From the NCBI GenBank assembly GCA_047621345.1, contig JBLHLW010000010.1, positions 1 through 64,000 of the forward strand: 64,000 nucleotides of DNA, read 5' to 3'. Below are positions 24,022-33,714 of the stretch, piece after piece; position 1 is the first letter of the stretch, and each line of letters begins with the position of its first letter. This stretch comes from Actimicrobium sp047621345 (GTDB taxonomy: Bacteria; Pseudomonadota; Gammaproteobacteria; Burkholderiales; Burkholderiaceae_D). Under the pieces are notes generated by a model that had not been told where the DNA came from, did not search any database, and worked only from the letters and a program-made list of their open reading frames with translations. Both the position numbers and the translations under genes were made by a program.

Positions 24022-26585
24022 TGCAACACTCCCCGTTGCGGGTCGGGCGTTAGCGTGACCAGCCAACCGGCAGATGAGGAACCTTGTCCCATTTGATGGG
24101 TGCCGAGCAGGAAGGGCTGGCCATCTAGGGCGATCGGGCGCGCACGCGGTAGTCCATCGCATTTCGGTAACAGATAACGCGCGATCTCCGGGAGTAAATA
24201 GCGGACATCGCCGCCCAGCAATATGCCGCGTTGCCGGAGGCTTTGCGCGGCGGCGTCGTTGACAAAGGCAATCATGTCGTTGTCATCGATGGCCATCACC
24301 GGCATTGGCACGTGCTGCATGGCTTCGCGGACGATGTGCAGGCTGCTCGCATCACGCGCGATTTGCTCTTGCCTCAGACCGAGCAACTCCTGCTGTTGCC
24401 GGTTCGCTGCCGCTAAACCGAGATTCACGGTGTAGACCTGACGCTCCAGACGGCGGTTGTCATCGGCCAGCTCCTTGCGATGAAAGGCTTCCTGAATATG
24501 ACCGCGCAGCTTGATATCGTCCCATGGCTTGGTCAGGAACTTGTAGATGGCACCTTCGTTGACCGCATCGGTTACGGATTGCAGTTCGGTGTAGCCGGAC
24601 AGCACGAGCCGGATCGTATGCGGGAAACGAGTTTTGGCGATGCTCAGGAATTCGACGCCGGTCATGCCCGGCATGCGCTGGTCCGACAGGATGACGTCGA
24701 CCGGATGCTCGGCCAGAATGGCAAGCCCCTCGGCGCCGTTGTGGGCCGTCAGGATACGGTATCCGTCACGTCGCAGTAGTCGCTTGAGCGATGCCACCAT
24801 GTTCACTTCATCATCGACGAGCAGCAGTGTGCGATCCCGGTGCGGTTGAGCACGCAAGTGTTCTGGCAACGACAAGCCTGCCACGATCAGGTCGTTGAAT
24901 TGGTCCGCGCTGACAGCGGTAGAAAACAAATGTCCCTGAATTTCGTCACACATGTTGTTGCGCAAAAAATGGCATTGCGCTTCGGTTTCGACGCCTTCGG
25001 CGATCACGGCGATACCCAGTGTGTGCGCCATGGAAATGATGGCCTTGATGATGGCGCCGTCGTCAGGATTGTCTGTGATGCCCTGAACGAAGGAGCAATC
25101 GATCTTGACTTTCCGGAACGGGACACGGCGCAAGTAGCTCAGTGACGACAATCCGGTACCGAAATCATCGAGCGCCAGCGTGACGCCCATCCGGTGCAAG
25201 CGTGCCAGCGTAGTCCCGGTCAGCTCGGCATCTTCGAGCACCACCACTTCGGTGATTTCGAGCGTCAGTAAAGACGGGGAGAGTCCGGAAGCTGCCAGCA
25301 GCGCAGCAATCTGGTCAGCCAGCAGTGGATCGCGTAGTTGTACCGGCGAGATATTGACGGCCACGGGCACCTTCGGCATGCCGGTCGCGCTGCAAGCGGC
25401 CAAGTCGAGGCACACCCGCTCCATGATCCATAGGCCGATGTCATTGATCAAGCCGGTTTCTTCAGCCAACGCAATGAACTGGCTGGGCATCATGTTGCCT
25501 AGCGTGGGGTGGAACCAGCGCACCAGCGCCTCTGCGCCAGAGATTTTGCCGCTGGTGAGGTTGACCTGAGGCTGGTAGAGCACGGTCAGTTCACGGTTGT
25601 GGATGGCGCTGCGCAAGGCCATCTCCATGACGGTGCGATCATGGAGTTGCTGCGACATCGCTGGCGAGTAGAACAGATGCCTGTTGCGACCCGCTTGTCG
25701 GGCTTGTACCAGTGCCATTCCAGCATAGTTGAGTAGAGATTCGGCATCGCACTGGTCTTCCGGGAACATCGCCAGTCCGAATGAACAGGTCAGGTAGGCT
25801 TCATGAGACGGGAGCGAAATGGGCTGCCCGATCACGCGCTGAATATGTTGGCAGCGGGTGGCGGCTTCCAGTCGCTTGTCGGTATGGAGGACTACGGTAT
25901 AGCTGGCACTGCGTGTGCGCGCAACGATTTCGCCTGTCGTGATGCAGCTCTGCAGGCGCTCGGCAACAACCCGCGCGAGCGCATCGATTGCCCGCTCGTT
26001 AAGGCTGTCGGAAAGCATGGCGAGCTGCTGGATAGAAATCGTCACGATCGCCATGCCGGTAACGCGGCGGTCCGGATTGGCGATGGCTGCGTCGAGATAC
26101 TGCTGCAGACCGATCCCATTGGCCAGCCCGGTCAACCTGTCTTGCGATGAGTGTGCTGAGAGTACCTGCGCGGCATGCTTGCGTTCGGTGATGTCGGTCA
26201 TCATTCCGACGAACCGGCATGCGTTGCCGTCCTTGTCAAAGAACGGCGTGATGACCAGTTCATTCCAGCGCAAGATGCCGTTTATCCGGTAGTTGCGCAG
26301 TTCGATAGTGACCGGGCGTGCGGCGTTCATCGCCGTGAGCAGTGCGGCACGTTCTGGCTGGTCACGCTCATCGAGTTGCAGGAACCACGAATGGCGTCCT
26401 GCCAATTCGTCTTCGGTGTAACCGGTCATTGCCAGGAATGCGGCATTGACATACAGGATGTGACAGTCCTCTTTCACTGCAGCGACGATGATGATGCCGC
26501 AGGCGCTGATATCCATGACGAAATTACTCAGCGCCTCGGGCGAGTCGGTATCCGGTACCGTGATCTGTGTTGCCTGCATCGCCAT
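24018..26585 (-). CDS. PAS - degenerate GGDEF - EAL - REC signalling protein
   Basis: An 855-aa protein from ATG 26585, preceded by AAGAGG with good spacing (a start at 26645 is possible). Order: PAS/PAC (YVNAAFLAMTGY, VGMMTDITERKHA), GGDEF-like domain near 155-300 where the signature is replaced by RSASY, EAL domain near 320-560 with EALVRW, NISPVQL, LEITEVV, LALDDFGTGLSSL, VKID and AEGVETE all kept, then a receiver (LLLVDDEVNM, SDQRMPGMTG, FLTKPWDD), a coiled coil and a C-terminal PAS-like region (VPMPVMAIDDNDMIAFVND). Predicted to hydrolyse cyclic-di-GMP but not to make it. First gene of the six-gene operon, divergent from tamA. Confidence 0.92.
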   Translation of the reverse strand: MAMQATQITVPDTDSPEALSNFVMDISACGIIIVAAVKEDCHILYVNAAFLAMTGYTEDELAGRHSWFLQLDERDQPERAALLTAMNAARPVTIELRNYRINGILRWNELVITPFFDKDGNACRFVGMMTDITERKHAAQVLSAHSSQDRLTGLANGIGLQQYLDAAIANPDRRVTGMAIVTISIQQLAMLSDSLNERAIDALARVVAERLQSCITTGEIVARTRSASYTVVLHTDKRLEAATRCQHIQRVIGQPISLPSHEAYLTCSFGLAMFPEDQCDAESLLNYAGMALVQARQAGRNRHLFYSPAMSQQLHDRTVMEMALRSAIHNRELTVLYQPQVNLTSGKISGAEALVRWFHPTLGNMMPSQFIALAEETGLINDIGLWIMERVCLDLAACSATGMPKVPVAVNISPVQLRDPLLADQIAALLAASGLSPSLLTLEITEVVVLEDAELTGTTLARLHRMGVTLALDDFGTGLSSLSYLRRVPFRKVKIDCSFVQGITDNPDDGAIIKAIISMAHTLGIAVIAEGVETEAQCHFLRNNMCDEIQGHLFSTAVSADQFNDLIVAGLSLPEHLRAQPHRDRTLLLVDDEVNMVASLKRLLRRDGYRILTAHNGAEGLAILAEHPVDVILSDQRMPGMTGVEFLSIAKTRFPHTIRLVLSGYTELQSVTDAVNEGAIYKFLTKPWDDIKLRGHIQEAFHRKELADDNRRLERQVYTVNLGLAAANRQQQELLGLRQEQIARDASSLHIVREAMQHVPMPVMAIDDNDMIAFVNDAAAQSLRQRGILLGGDVRYLLPEIARYLLPKCDGLPRARPIALDGQPFLLGTHQMGQGSSSAGWLVTLTPDPQRGVLQ

Positions 26586-26763
26586 CGCCTGCCTCTTACG
26601 CGCACTGAATTGTGTGTTTGTGAAAATGTTTCCCACGAGCAGCATAGCATGTTGTAGTGATGGGTACGTTTCGCTGGTAATGGTTGGTTATTCTCACTTT
26701 TTTCAGTATTTCCCACAGAGCATTGGCAATTCTGAATCCTGCCGGCAGGTGATAGCTACTACA

Positions 26764-28578
26764 ATGTTGGCCATGATTTTGCGCCCCAGACGAACTTTTT
26801 CTCCTTGTTATTCAGCCACTCTGCGGTGGGTCTACTTGCATTTGAACGGTGTGCTCATGCTGGCGTTGCTACTGACAAGTGCCCCGGCATTGGCCCAGAC
26901 CAGCGGTTATGCGGTCGAGATCCGTGGTGCAGGCGAGCTCACTGGCTTACTCGATGATTTTCTTGATGTGCGACTCCGCGCTGGCGATGCTGCCATTGAT
27001 GTTGATGAGCGTCAGCGTCTGGCCGCGGCTGCGCCGGCGCAGGTGCGTGAATTGCTCGCCACTGAAGGTTATTTTTCGCCGACAGTGACGCAGGAAGTGC
27101 TGACCGGCGGAGAGCGACCGCTGGTGCGTATTACCGTTGATCCAGGCACTGTCACGCGGATCGATGCCGTCGATGTGCGTTTTGCCGGTGCGATTGCGCT
27201 GGGGGAGGGGACGGATACCGAGCGTATGGCGCGCTTGCGCCGGCAGTGGCGTCTGGCCAGTGGCGCCGTGTTTCGTCAGGAAGACTGGGACGGTGCCAAA
27301 TCGGCATTATTGAAAAATCTGCTCGCGCGCGATTACCCGGCTGCCCGTATCGTGCAAAGCGCGGCTGTCATCGATCCTGCGCGTCACAGCGCCGCATTGA
27401 CCATCGATGTCGATTCCGGGCCGCCATTCACCTTTGGACCAGTGCAGGTCAACGGATTAAGCCGCTATCCGCAGAGCCGCATCGACCGGCTTAATCCAAT
27501 CGTGCCGGGCGAGCGCTACTCACAGGAGCGACTCAATGAATTGCAGGCGCGTTTGCAAGATAGTGGTTATTTCAAATCGGTCATTGCAACCATTGATGCC
27601 GATCCGGCGCAACCGGCAGAAGTGCCGGTGCGGGTTGATGTCAATGAAAACGAACGCCGCCGCTTGCAGTTGGGTGGGGGATTCTCGACGGATGCCGGGC
27701 CACGTTTGCAAGCCAAGTTCCTTGATCGAAATTTTTTATCACGCGATTGGCGTCTTGACTCGGAATTGCGCATCGACCGTGGCACACCGCTGCTGGCAGC
27801 CGAAGTGACATTGCCCGCCTTGGGCAATGGCTGGACGCCGAGCGTGGCGGGGCGTTTCGAACGCACGGATATTTCCGGCGAGGTCAGCGACAAGATCCGC
27901 AACGATGCACGCCTGACCAGCCCGGATCGCAACAACGAACAAGTCATCGGCGTGTCGTTTTTGGCCGAGCGCCAGAACATCAACGACGTCCAGATTAACA
28001 ACCGTCATGCGCTGATCGCCACCCATACCTTTGCCCGCCGTCGGGTCGATAATCTACTCGATCCGCGGCGCGGCTATGTCGCGGCGCTCGAGCTCGGCGT
28101 GGGCGTGCGTGGCTTGCTGACCGAGCAAAGCCTGGCCCGTGTGGTCGGTCGCGTGACCTGGCTGGAGCCCTGGACAAGAGAATGGAAAACCGTGCTGCGC
28201 GCTCAGGTCGGGCAAGTATTCGGCGCCAGTCGCGAGACGGTGCCGGGTGATCTGTTGTTCCGTACTGGCGGCGATCAGACCGTACGCGGCTACGGCTACA
28301 ACAGTCTCGGCGTTGCCGAGAACAACGCGGTAGTGGGTGGGCGCGTGCTGGCCGTGGTCAGCGCCGAACTGATTTACCAGATCACGCCGCAATGGGGCGC
28401 TGCCGTTTTTAACGATGCAGGTAACGCCGCTGATACCTGGCGTAATTTGAAGCTAGTGATGGGCTCCGGTGTTGGCGCACGCTGGCGCAGCCCGATCGGG
28501 CCGGTCAATCTCGATCTGGCATTTGCTCACGAGACGCGCAAGCCGCGTCTGCATTTTTCTATTGGTTATGGCTTCTGA
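26764..28578 (+). CDS. tamA: Outer-membrane translocation/assembly protein TamA
   Basis: About 604 aa (601 if ATG 26773 is used). A signal-like segment (LMLALLLTSAPALAQTS) is followed by POTRA repeats (TRIDAVDVRFAG, FTFGPVQVNGLSRYP) and an Omp85 beta-barrel with FRTGGDQTVRGYGYNSLG and a C-terminal Phe (HFSIGYGF). TamA sits in the outer membrane and works with TamB in assembly of outer-membrane proteins or lipid transport. tamB starts 11 bases before its stop. A decayed fragment of the same gene is at 19415-19530. No strong ribosome-binding site precedes either ATG. Confidence 0.93.
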   Translation: MLAMILRPRRTFSPCYSATLRWVYLHLNGVLMLALLLTSAPALAQTSGYAVEIRGAGELTGLLDDFLDVRLRAGDAAIDVDERQRLAAAAPAQVRELLATEGYFSPTVTQEVLTGGERPLVRITVDPGTVTRIDAVDVRFAGAIALGEGTDTERMARLRRQWRLASGAVFRQEDWDGAKSALLKNLLARDYPAARIVQSAAVIDPARHSAALTIDVDSGPPFTFGPVQVNGLSRYPQSRIDRLNPIVPGERYSQERLNELQARLQDSGYFKSVIATIDADPAQPAEVPVRVDVNENERRRLQLGGGFSTDAGPRLQAKFLDRNFLSRDWRLDSELRIDRGTPLLAAEVTLPALGNGWTPSVAGRFERTDISGEVSDKIRNDARLTSPDRNNEQVIGVSFLAERQNINDVQINNRHALIATHTFARRRVDNLLDPRRGYVAALELGVGVRGLLTEQSLARVVGRVTWLEPWTREWKTVLRAQVGQVFGASRETVPGDLLFRTGGDQTVRGYGYNSLGVAENNAVVGGRVLAVVSAELIYQITPQWGAAVFNDAGNAADTWRNLKLVMGSGVGARWRSPIGPVNLDLAFAHETRKPRLHFSIGYGF

Positions 28579-31500
28579 ACCTGTTGTGAAACCGGCGGCG
28601 ACGCCGATGCCAACCCCAGTGCATCGACTGTTGCTGCTTGCCGTCGCTATGCTGCTGTTGCTTGTCACCGTCTTGCTGGCCGGGCTGGTTGGCACCGAGA
28701 CCGGGGCGCGCCTATTGCTGACGCGTCTGTTGCCGGTGCCGGGGCTGCAGATCGACGGCGTGCAAGGTCGCTTGCTCGGGCCATTGCGGATCGCCCAACT
28801 GAGGTTCGACGATGCCAGTCAGAGCGTTGTGCTCGACGACTTGAAGTTGGACTGGCGACCGGGTGCGCTCTTTAACGGTCGCCTGCATGTGACGTCGCTG
28901 CAGTTGGCACGTCTGCAAGTGACCAGCAAGCTTGACCAGCCGGTCAAGCCGCTAGCCTTGCCGGCAAGCATTGCGTTGCCCTTCGACCTGCAGGTTGATC
29001 AGGTGCGGGTGAATGGCGGGGAGGTCCGCAAGGGTGCAGTCAGCCTGATTACGCTGGGCAGCTTCGGTTTCAAGCTCGATTTTGATGGTGCGCGTTACCT
29101 GCTCCAACTCGACAAGTTGCTCGCCCAATCGGGCGCAGGCAGCCGTGCTGTCAGCGCCAATTTCAGCGGCCGCGCGACCTTGTCGGCGGTCAGCCCGTAT
29201 GCGTTGCAAGCCAGCGTGACCAGCGACGCACAGGCGCAGTTGCAGCAGCAGCAGCAGGCAATAGGCGCTAGCGGTGAGCTCAATCTCAGTGGCTCGTTGG
29301 CCGAACTGGTTGCTGCCATTGACCTGACCATGAATTCGGCCCGCGTCACCGGGGACGCGGTACTGCGCCCTTTTTCGGCGCAGCCGCTTGGTCGCACCAA
29401 ATTGATGGCCCGGGGACTCGATCTGGCCGCATTGCAGCCAACCTTGCCGACCACGGCACTCGATGTGACGCTCACTGCGCAGGATGCGGGCAGCGGGCAG
29501 CTCACACTGACCAATGCCGAGGCCGGTACTGTCGATGCGCAACGCTTGCCGTTGCAGGCACTGAAGCTCGACTTCACGCAGCAAGATGGCCGCTTCGATG
29601 TGGGCAACATCACGGCAGCGCTGGGGTCGTCACGCCACCCTGCTGGCAGGATCAGCGGCAGCGGCACCCTCGAACAGGGCGCAGTGACACTGGCGCTGGT
29701 GATTGATGCACTGGATGCACAAGGTCTCGACAAGCGCCTCAATGCGACAACGCTGGAGGGGCGCATCGGTCTGTTGGCCGCCAACGGTACGCAGTCGTTG
29801 ACGCTGGACCTGAATCAACCGATCGGGCGCAATAAGCTGCAACTGTCGGCGCAGGCCACGCTGACCGATGCGGCGTTGCTGCTGAACCGGGCTGCATTGC
29901 AGCTGGTCGATGGGCGGCTCGACGCGACCGGACGACTGGCACTGGATGGCACGCAGGCGTTCGCCGTCGACGGCAAGCTGGCACGCTTGCGCCTGCAGGA
30001 CCTCGGCTCCTTCGCTGACTTGCCCGCGTTGGAGCTGACCGGCGAGTTCGCGGTCGCAGGAGCGCTCTCGCCACAGCTGACGGCCGATGTGCGCTTTCGG
30101 TTAGCCGATAGCCGGATCGCCGGCCAGCCTTTGCGCGGCGAGGGTAATGCCCGTTTGCGTGCGGAGACACTCAATGTACCGAACTTGCTGCTGGTGGCGG
30201 GCGACAACCGTCTGAGCATGCAGGGCGAACTGGCGCAGGCGCAATCAACGTTGACCTTCAAGCTGGACGCACCAACGCTTGCGCAACTCGGTCCGGCCTT
30301 TGGTGGTGCGATGACGGCCAGCGGGACGGTACGTGGCACCTTGCGCAAGCCGGCTGTGACGGCAGACTGGAAGGCGACCAATGTACGACTTCCCGGTGCC
30401 CTGCAGATCGCCAGTCTGCAAGGCAAGGCTGAAGTACGGATTGACCCGCAGCAGGCGTTTTCGCTCGATCATGCCGTCGTCGAGGCGCAGGCCAGTGGCC
30501 TCAAGTCGGTTGCGCAGCAGCTCGATCGCCTGACTGCGCGGATTGATTTTTCGACCCGGGCACAAGCGCCGCTGGCGATCACCATGGCGGGAAATGGCTT
30601 ACGCGCCAACGGCGTCGTCGCCGATCAGTTTGCGCTGACGGTCAGTGGCACCACCGCGCAGCATGTGCTGACGGCGAGTCTGAACGAGCAATCCCAACGC
30701 TGGCGTCTCGGAGCGACTGGCGGCTTGGCCGCTCTGGGGCCTGATGCGCGATGGCAAGGTCGAATCGAGTCGCTGGATGGCAGCGGCAAGTACGGACTGA
30801 AGCTACTGGCGCCGGCGCCGGTTTCGGTATCCCGGCGGCGCCTGGCGCTGGACGATTTCCGGCTCCAGACAGATAACGCCACGTTGACGGTCGAACAATT
30901 GCTGAGCGACGAGAAGGGCATCACCACGCGTGGGCGTTTTGCCCGTCTTGATGTCACGGCGCTGGTGGCCGCGTTACAACAAACTCCGCCGGTGACAACC
31001 GACTTGAAGCTGGGTGGCAGCTGGAATTTGCAGATGGCTGACGCGCTTAGTGGTCGCCTGCAGATCCAGCGCGAGCAAGGTGACCTGACTGTGCGCGGCA
31101 GCAAACCGGTTGCGCTGGGATTGACGCAGCTCGAAGCGGTCCTGGAGGCTGTGGATGGGCGGCTCGATGCCCGTGTTGCGGTTGCGGGGACGCAGCTTGG
31201 CCGGATTACGGTGTCAGGCAATACGATGACGGGTCGCGGCGACGCCCGCTTCACGCTGCCGCCCGATGCCGCGCTCACTGCATCGGTCAAGCTGACGATC
31301 CCGGCGCTGAACTGGGTCGGTCCGCTGGCGATGGCCGGACTGGTCACCGAAGGCCAACTGCAAAGTGCAATCACCGTGAGCGGCAGCGTCGCGCAGCCCC
31401 GTTTCGGAGGCAATATCACCGGGAGCGATTTGCGGGTGTTGCTGGCGGAGCAGGGGATCGATTTGCGTAAGGGAGTGCTCGACAGCACCTTCGAGGGCGA

Positions 31501-32527
31501 GCGTCTGCTGGTCCGCAAGCTGCATTTTGAAAGCGGCAGCGGCACGCTTGATGCGTCCGGTCCCATCAACTTGGCGAGCGGTTTGCCGGAGGCGCAGATC
31601 AGTCTGAAGGCCGATCACTTTCCGCTGCTCAATCGCAGCGACCGCAAGCTGGTCCTGAGTGGTCAGAGCGACATCGGCTGGCGTGATCAGCGCGCCTCGA
31701 TTCGTGGCGCCTTCAAGGTCGATTCCGGTAGCTTCGATCTCGGGCGTGCTGATGCGCCAGAGCTGTCGCCTGATGTGGTGATACTCGGCAGTAAGACCAA
31801 AAGCGGCCAGCGGGTCGCCGCTGCCATCGATGTCGGTATTGATCTTGGTGCGGGCGTAGCGCTGAGCGGTCGCGGTCTCGACGGTCTGCTCAATGGCAAC
31901 TTGCGCCTCGTTAGCACCAGTGGCGAACCACTGCGTGCGCAGGGCACGCTCAACGTTGTCCGTGGTACCTACAGCGCTTATGGGCGCAAGCTGGCGATCG
32001 AACAGGGGGTATTGCGTTTCAATGGCCCACTGAACAATCCTTCTCTCGATATTTTGGCGATGCGGCGCGGTGCCGAAGTCGAGGCCGGCGTCGCGGTGCG
32101 CGGTACGGTGCTGGTGCCGCGTGTCACGCTGGTATCCGAACCGACCGTGCCTGATGCAGAGAAACTTTCCTGGCTGGTACTTGGGCGCGCTTTGTCGAGC
32201 GCCGGCAGTGGCGATGCCGGGGCGCTGCAGGCTGCTGCCGCGTCGCTGTTGTCGCAGGGAGCTGCAGCGGGCGTCGAATCGCAACTGGCGTCATCGTTCG
32301 GTTTGGAAAATTTCAGCGTCGGCAAGAGTAGCGATAGCCTGCAGCAACGTATCGTGACTGTCGGGAAGCAGATTTCGGCGCGCTTGTATGTCAGCTATGA
32401 ACAGGGGCTCGAAAACACCAGTAGCGTGCTGCACTTCAAGTACACACTCACGCCCAAACTGACGCTGGAAGCGGAGGCGGGCGCCCGCAGCGCCCTGTCG
32501 CTGTTCTATAACTTGGTGTTTGACTGA
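28568..32527 (+). CDS. tamB: Inner-membrane/periplasm-spanning protein TamB
   Basis: A 1319-aa protein, typical TamB length. One N-terminal membrane anchor (RLLLLAVAMLLLLVTVLLAG) is followed by a long beta-helical, repeat-like AsmA-type region, and the conserved C-terminal domain with LSWLVLGRAL, FSVGKSS, VGKQISARLYVSYEQG and a terminal Phe-Asp. It partners TamA, overlapping it by 11 bases. Very high GC and Leu/Ala/Asp-rich composition over the whole length. It ends 14 bases before the convergent patatin gene. Confidence 0.93.
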   Translation: MASEPVVKPAATPMPTPVHRLLLLAVAMLLLLVTVLLAGLVGTETGARLLLTRLLPVPGLQIDGVQGRLLGPLRIAQLRFDDASQSVVLDDLKLDWRPGALFNGRLHVTSLQLARLQVTSKLDQPVKPLALPASIALPFDLQVDQVRVNGGEVRKGAVSLITLGSFGFKLDFDGARYLLQLDKLLAQSGAGSRAVSANFSGRATLSAVSPYALQASVTSDAQAQLQQQQQAIGASGELNLSGSLAELVAAIDLTMNSARVTGDAVLRPFSAQPLGRTKLMARGLDLAALQPTLPTTALDVTLTAQDAGSGQLTLTNAEAGTVDAQRLPLQALKLDFTQQDGRFDVGNITAALGSSRHPAGRISGSGTLEQGAVTLALVIDALDAQGLDKRLNATTLEGRIGLLAANGTQSLTLDLNQPIGRNKLQLSAQATLTDAALLLNRAALQLVDGRLDATGRLALDGTQAFAVDGKLARLRLQDLGSFADLPALELTGEFAVAGALSPQLTADVRFRLADSRIAGQPLRGEGNARLRAETLNVPNLLLVAGDNRLSMQGELAQAQSTLTFKLDAPTLAQLGPAFGGAMTASGTVRGTLRKPAVTADWKATNVRLPGALQIASLQGKAEVRIDPQQAFSLDHAVVEAQASGLKSVAQQLDRLTARIDFSTRAQAPLAITMAGNGLRANGVVADQFALTVSGTTAQHVLTASLNEQSQRWRLGATGGLAALGPDARWQGRIESLDGSGKYGLKLLAPAPVSVSRRRLALDDFRLQTDNATLTVEQLLSDEKGITTRGRFARLDVTALVAALQQTPPVTTDLKLGGSWNLQMADALSGRLQIQREQGDLTVRGSKPVALGLTQLEAVLEAVDGRLDARVAVAGTQLGRITVSGNTMTGRGDARFTLPPDAALTASVKLTIPALNWVGPLAMAGLVTEGQLQSAITVSGSVAQPRFGGNITGSDLRVLLAEQGIDLRKGVLDSTFEGERLLVRKLHFESGSGTLDASGPINLASGLPEAQISLKADHFPLLNRSDRKLVLSGQSDIGWRDQRASIRGAFKVDSGSFDLGRADAPELSPDVVILGSKTKSGQRVAAAIDVGIDLGAGVALSGRGLDGLLNGNLRLVSTSGEPLRAQGTLNVVRGTYSAYGRKLAIEQGVLRFNGPLNNPSLDILAMRRGAEVEAGVAVRGTVLVPRVTLVSEPTVPDAEKLSWLVLGRALSSAGSGDAGALQAAAASLLSQGAAAGVESQLASSFGLENFSVGKSSDSLQQRIVTVGKQISARLYVSYEQGLENTSSVLHFKYTLTPKLTLEAEAGARSALSLFYNLVFD

Positions 32528-32541
32528 CCGGATTGCATGAC

Positions 32542-33690
32542 TTAGGAATTGGCGCTGTACGGCGGCAACTCATGTACGACCACGCCGATATCATCGGGCA
32601 CCTCGTTGAGCCAATTGCCAGAGTCGATTGCTCGCATGGCATCCTGATAGCCCTGTTCCCAGCGCCAGGCGACGGATCCTTTTGAAAAATTGATGTCTTT
32701 GGAGGCCATGTGCCAGTCCCGCCCGGCATAGGGCAAGCGCACGATGTGCATCGTGGTGTCGCAACCCAGTGCAGCCAATTGCCTGATGTCTTCGACCGTT
32801 TTCAGATCATCAGGCATCTTGTCATGTACCGCGCGCAGGGTGCGACGCAGATTATGCAGTTTCAGGTATTCGTTGATGACCTGCTGCGAGCGAGAAGCAA
32901 ACATCACGTCTTTTTGGCGGGTCTGGACCTGGTCCAGCGTGACCGGTTCGGGACCATCGGCGCTCCATAAGTCGACCATGAAGCACAGCGTGTCCATGCG
33001 CGGTTCGTCGTCGAGCACGGTGTCGAGCGGGGTATTGGAATACAGGCCGCCATCCCAATACAGATCACCATCAATACGCACCGGCGCAAAGCCGGGTGGC
33101 AGAGCACCACTGGCCATGATGTGATCGACGCCAATGAGTTGCCGAGCATTGTCGAAACTGGCGAGTCCACCGGTGGTGACCTTGAGCGCATTGACGCTCA
33201 GGCGCATCTGGTCTTTGGAATTAATCAGATCAAAATCGACTAGTTCGGTGAGTGTCTTTTTCAATGCAGTGGTGTCGTAGAAACTGGCAAACTCCGGATC
33301 GACCGCCATCCCGAGCGGAAACAGGCTGAATGGTCGCGGTTGAAAAAAGCCGGGTACACCGCGCGTCATGGCATCCATGGTGGCGAGCATGGTGTTGAGA
33401 CGGCGCGCTTCATCGGTCACGTGATTGAGGTCGAATCCATCGGCGTGGGAGACGCGATCCCAGAACTCACGCAGGCGTACCATGCGCATGGCCTTGTCAT
33501 TGCCTGCGATGAGTGCGGCATTGATCGCGCCAATGGATGTCCCGACCACCCAGTCAGGTGTCAGATCGTGTTCGTCGAGAGCCTGATAGATGCCTGCCTG
33601 GTAAGCGCCGAGTGCGCCTCCACCCTGTAGTACAAGTGCAATGCGCTGGTTAGGCAACTTTTTAAATTTGGTGGCGGGTGTCGTTTTCAT
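32542..33690 (-). CDS. Patatin-like phospholipase
   Basis: A 382-aa protein. The oxyanion loop GGGALGAY is at 23-30, the nucleophile Ser52 in GTSIG, and the catalytic Asp in DGGLYSNTP near 215. The C-terminal part (LKLHNLRRTLRAVHDKM and later) fits the extra domain common in bacterial patatin-like proteins. These enzymes cleave fatty acids from phospholipids. No signal peptide, so probably cytoplasmic or membrane-associated. Convergent with tamB; 24 bases downstream of the EAL gene start region on the same strand, so co-transcription with that gene is possible. Confidence 0.9.
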   Translation of the reverse strand: MKTTPATKFKKLPNQRIALVLQGGGALGAYQAGIYQALDEHDLTPDWVVGTSIGAINAALIAGNDKAMRMVRLREFWDRVSHADGFDLNHVTDEARRLNTMLATMDAMTRGVPGFFQPRPFSLFPLGMAVDPEFASFYDTTALKKTLTELVDFDLINSKDQMRLSVNALKVTTGGLASFDNARQLIGVDHIMASGALPPGFAPVRIDGDLYWDGGLYSNTPLDTVLDDEPRMDTLCFMVDLWSADGPEPVTLDQVQTRQKDVMFASRSQQVINEYLKLHNLRRTLRAVHDKMPDDLKTVEDIRQLAALGCDTTMHIVRLPYAGRDWHMASKDINFSKGSVAWRWEQGYQDAMRAIDSGNWLNEVPDDIGVVVHELPPYSANS

Positions 33691-33714
33691 GCCGGGAAGG
33701 TATCACGAACGGGC

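Noticed and set aside
30625..32284. Minus-strand frames of 314 and 356 aa inside tamB
   Set aside because: High-GC antisense shadows of TamB with biased Arg/Ser/Pro composition and no domain.
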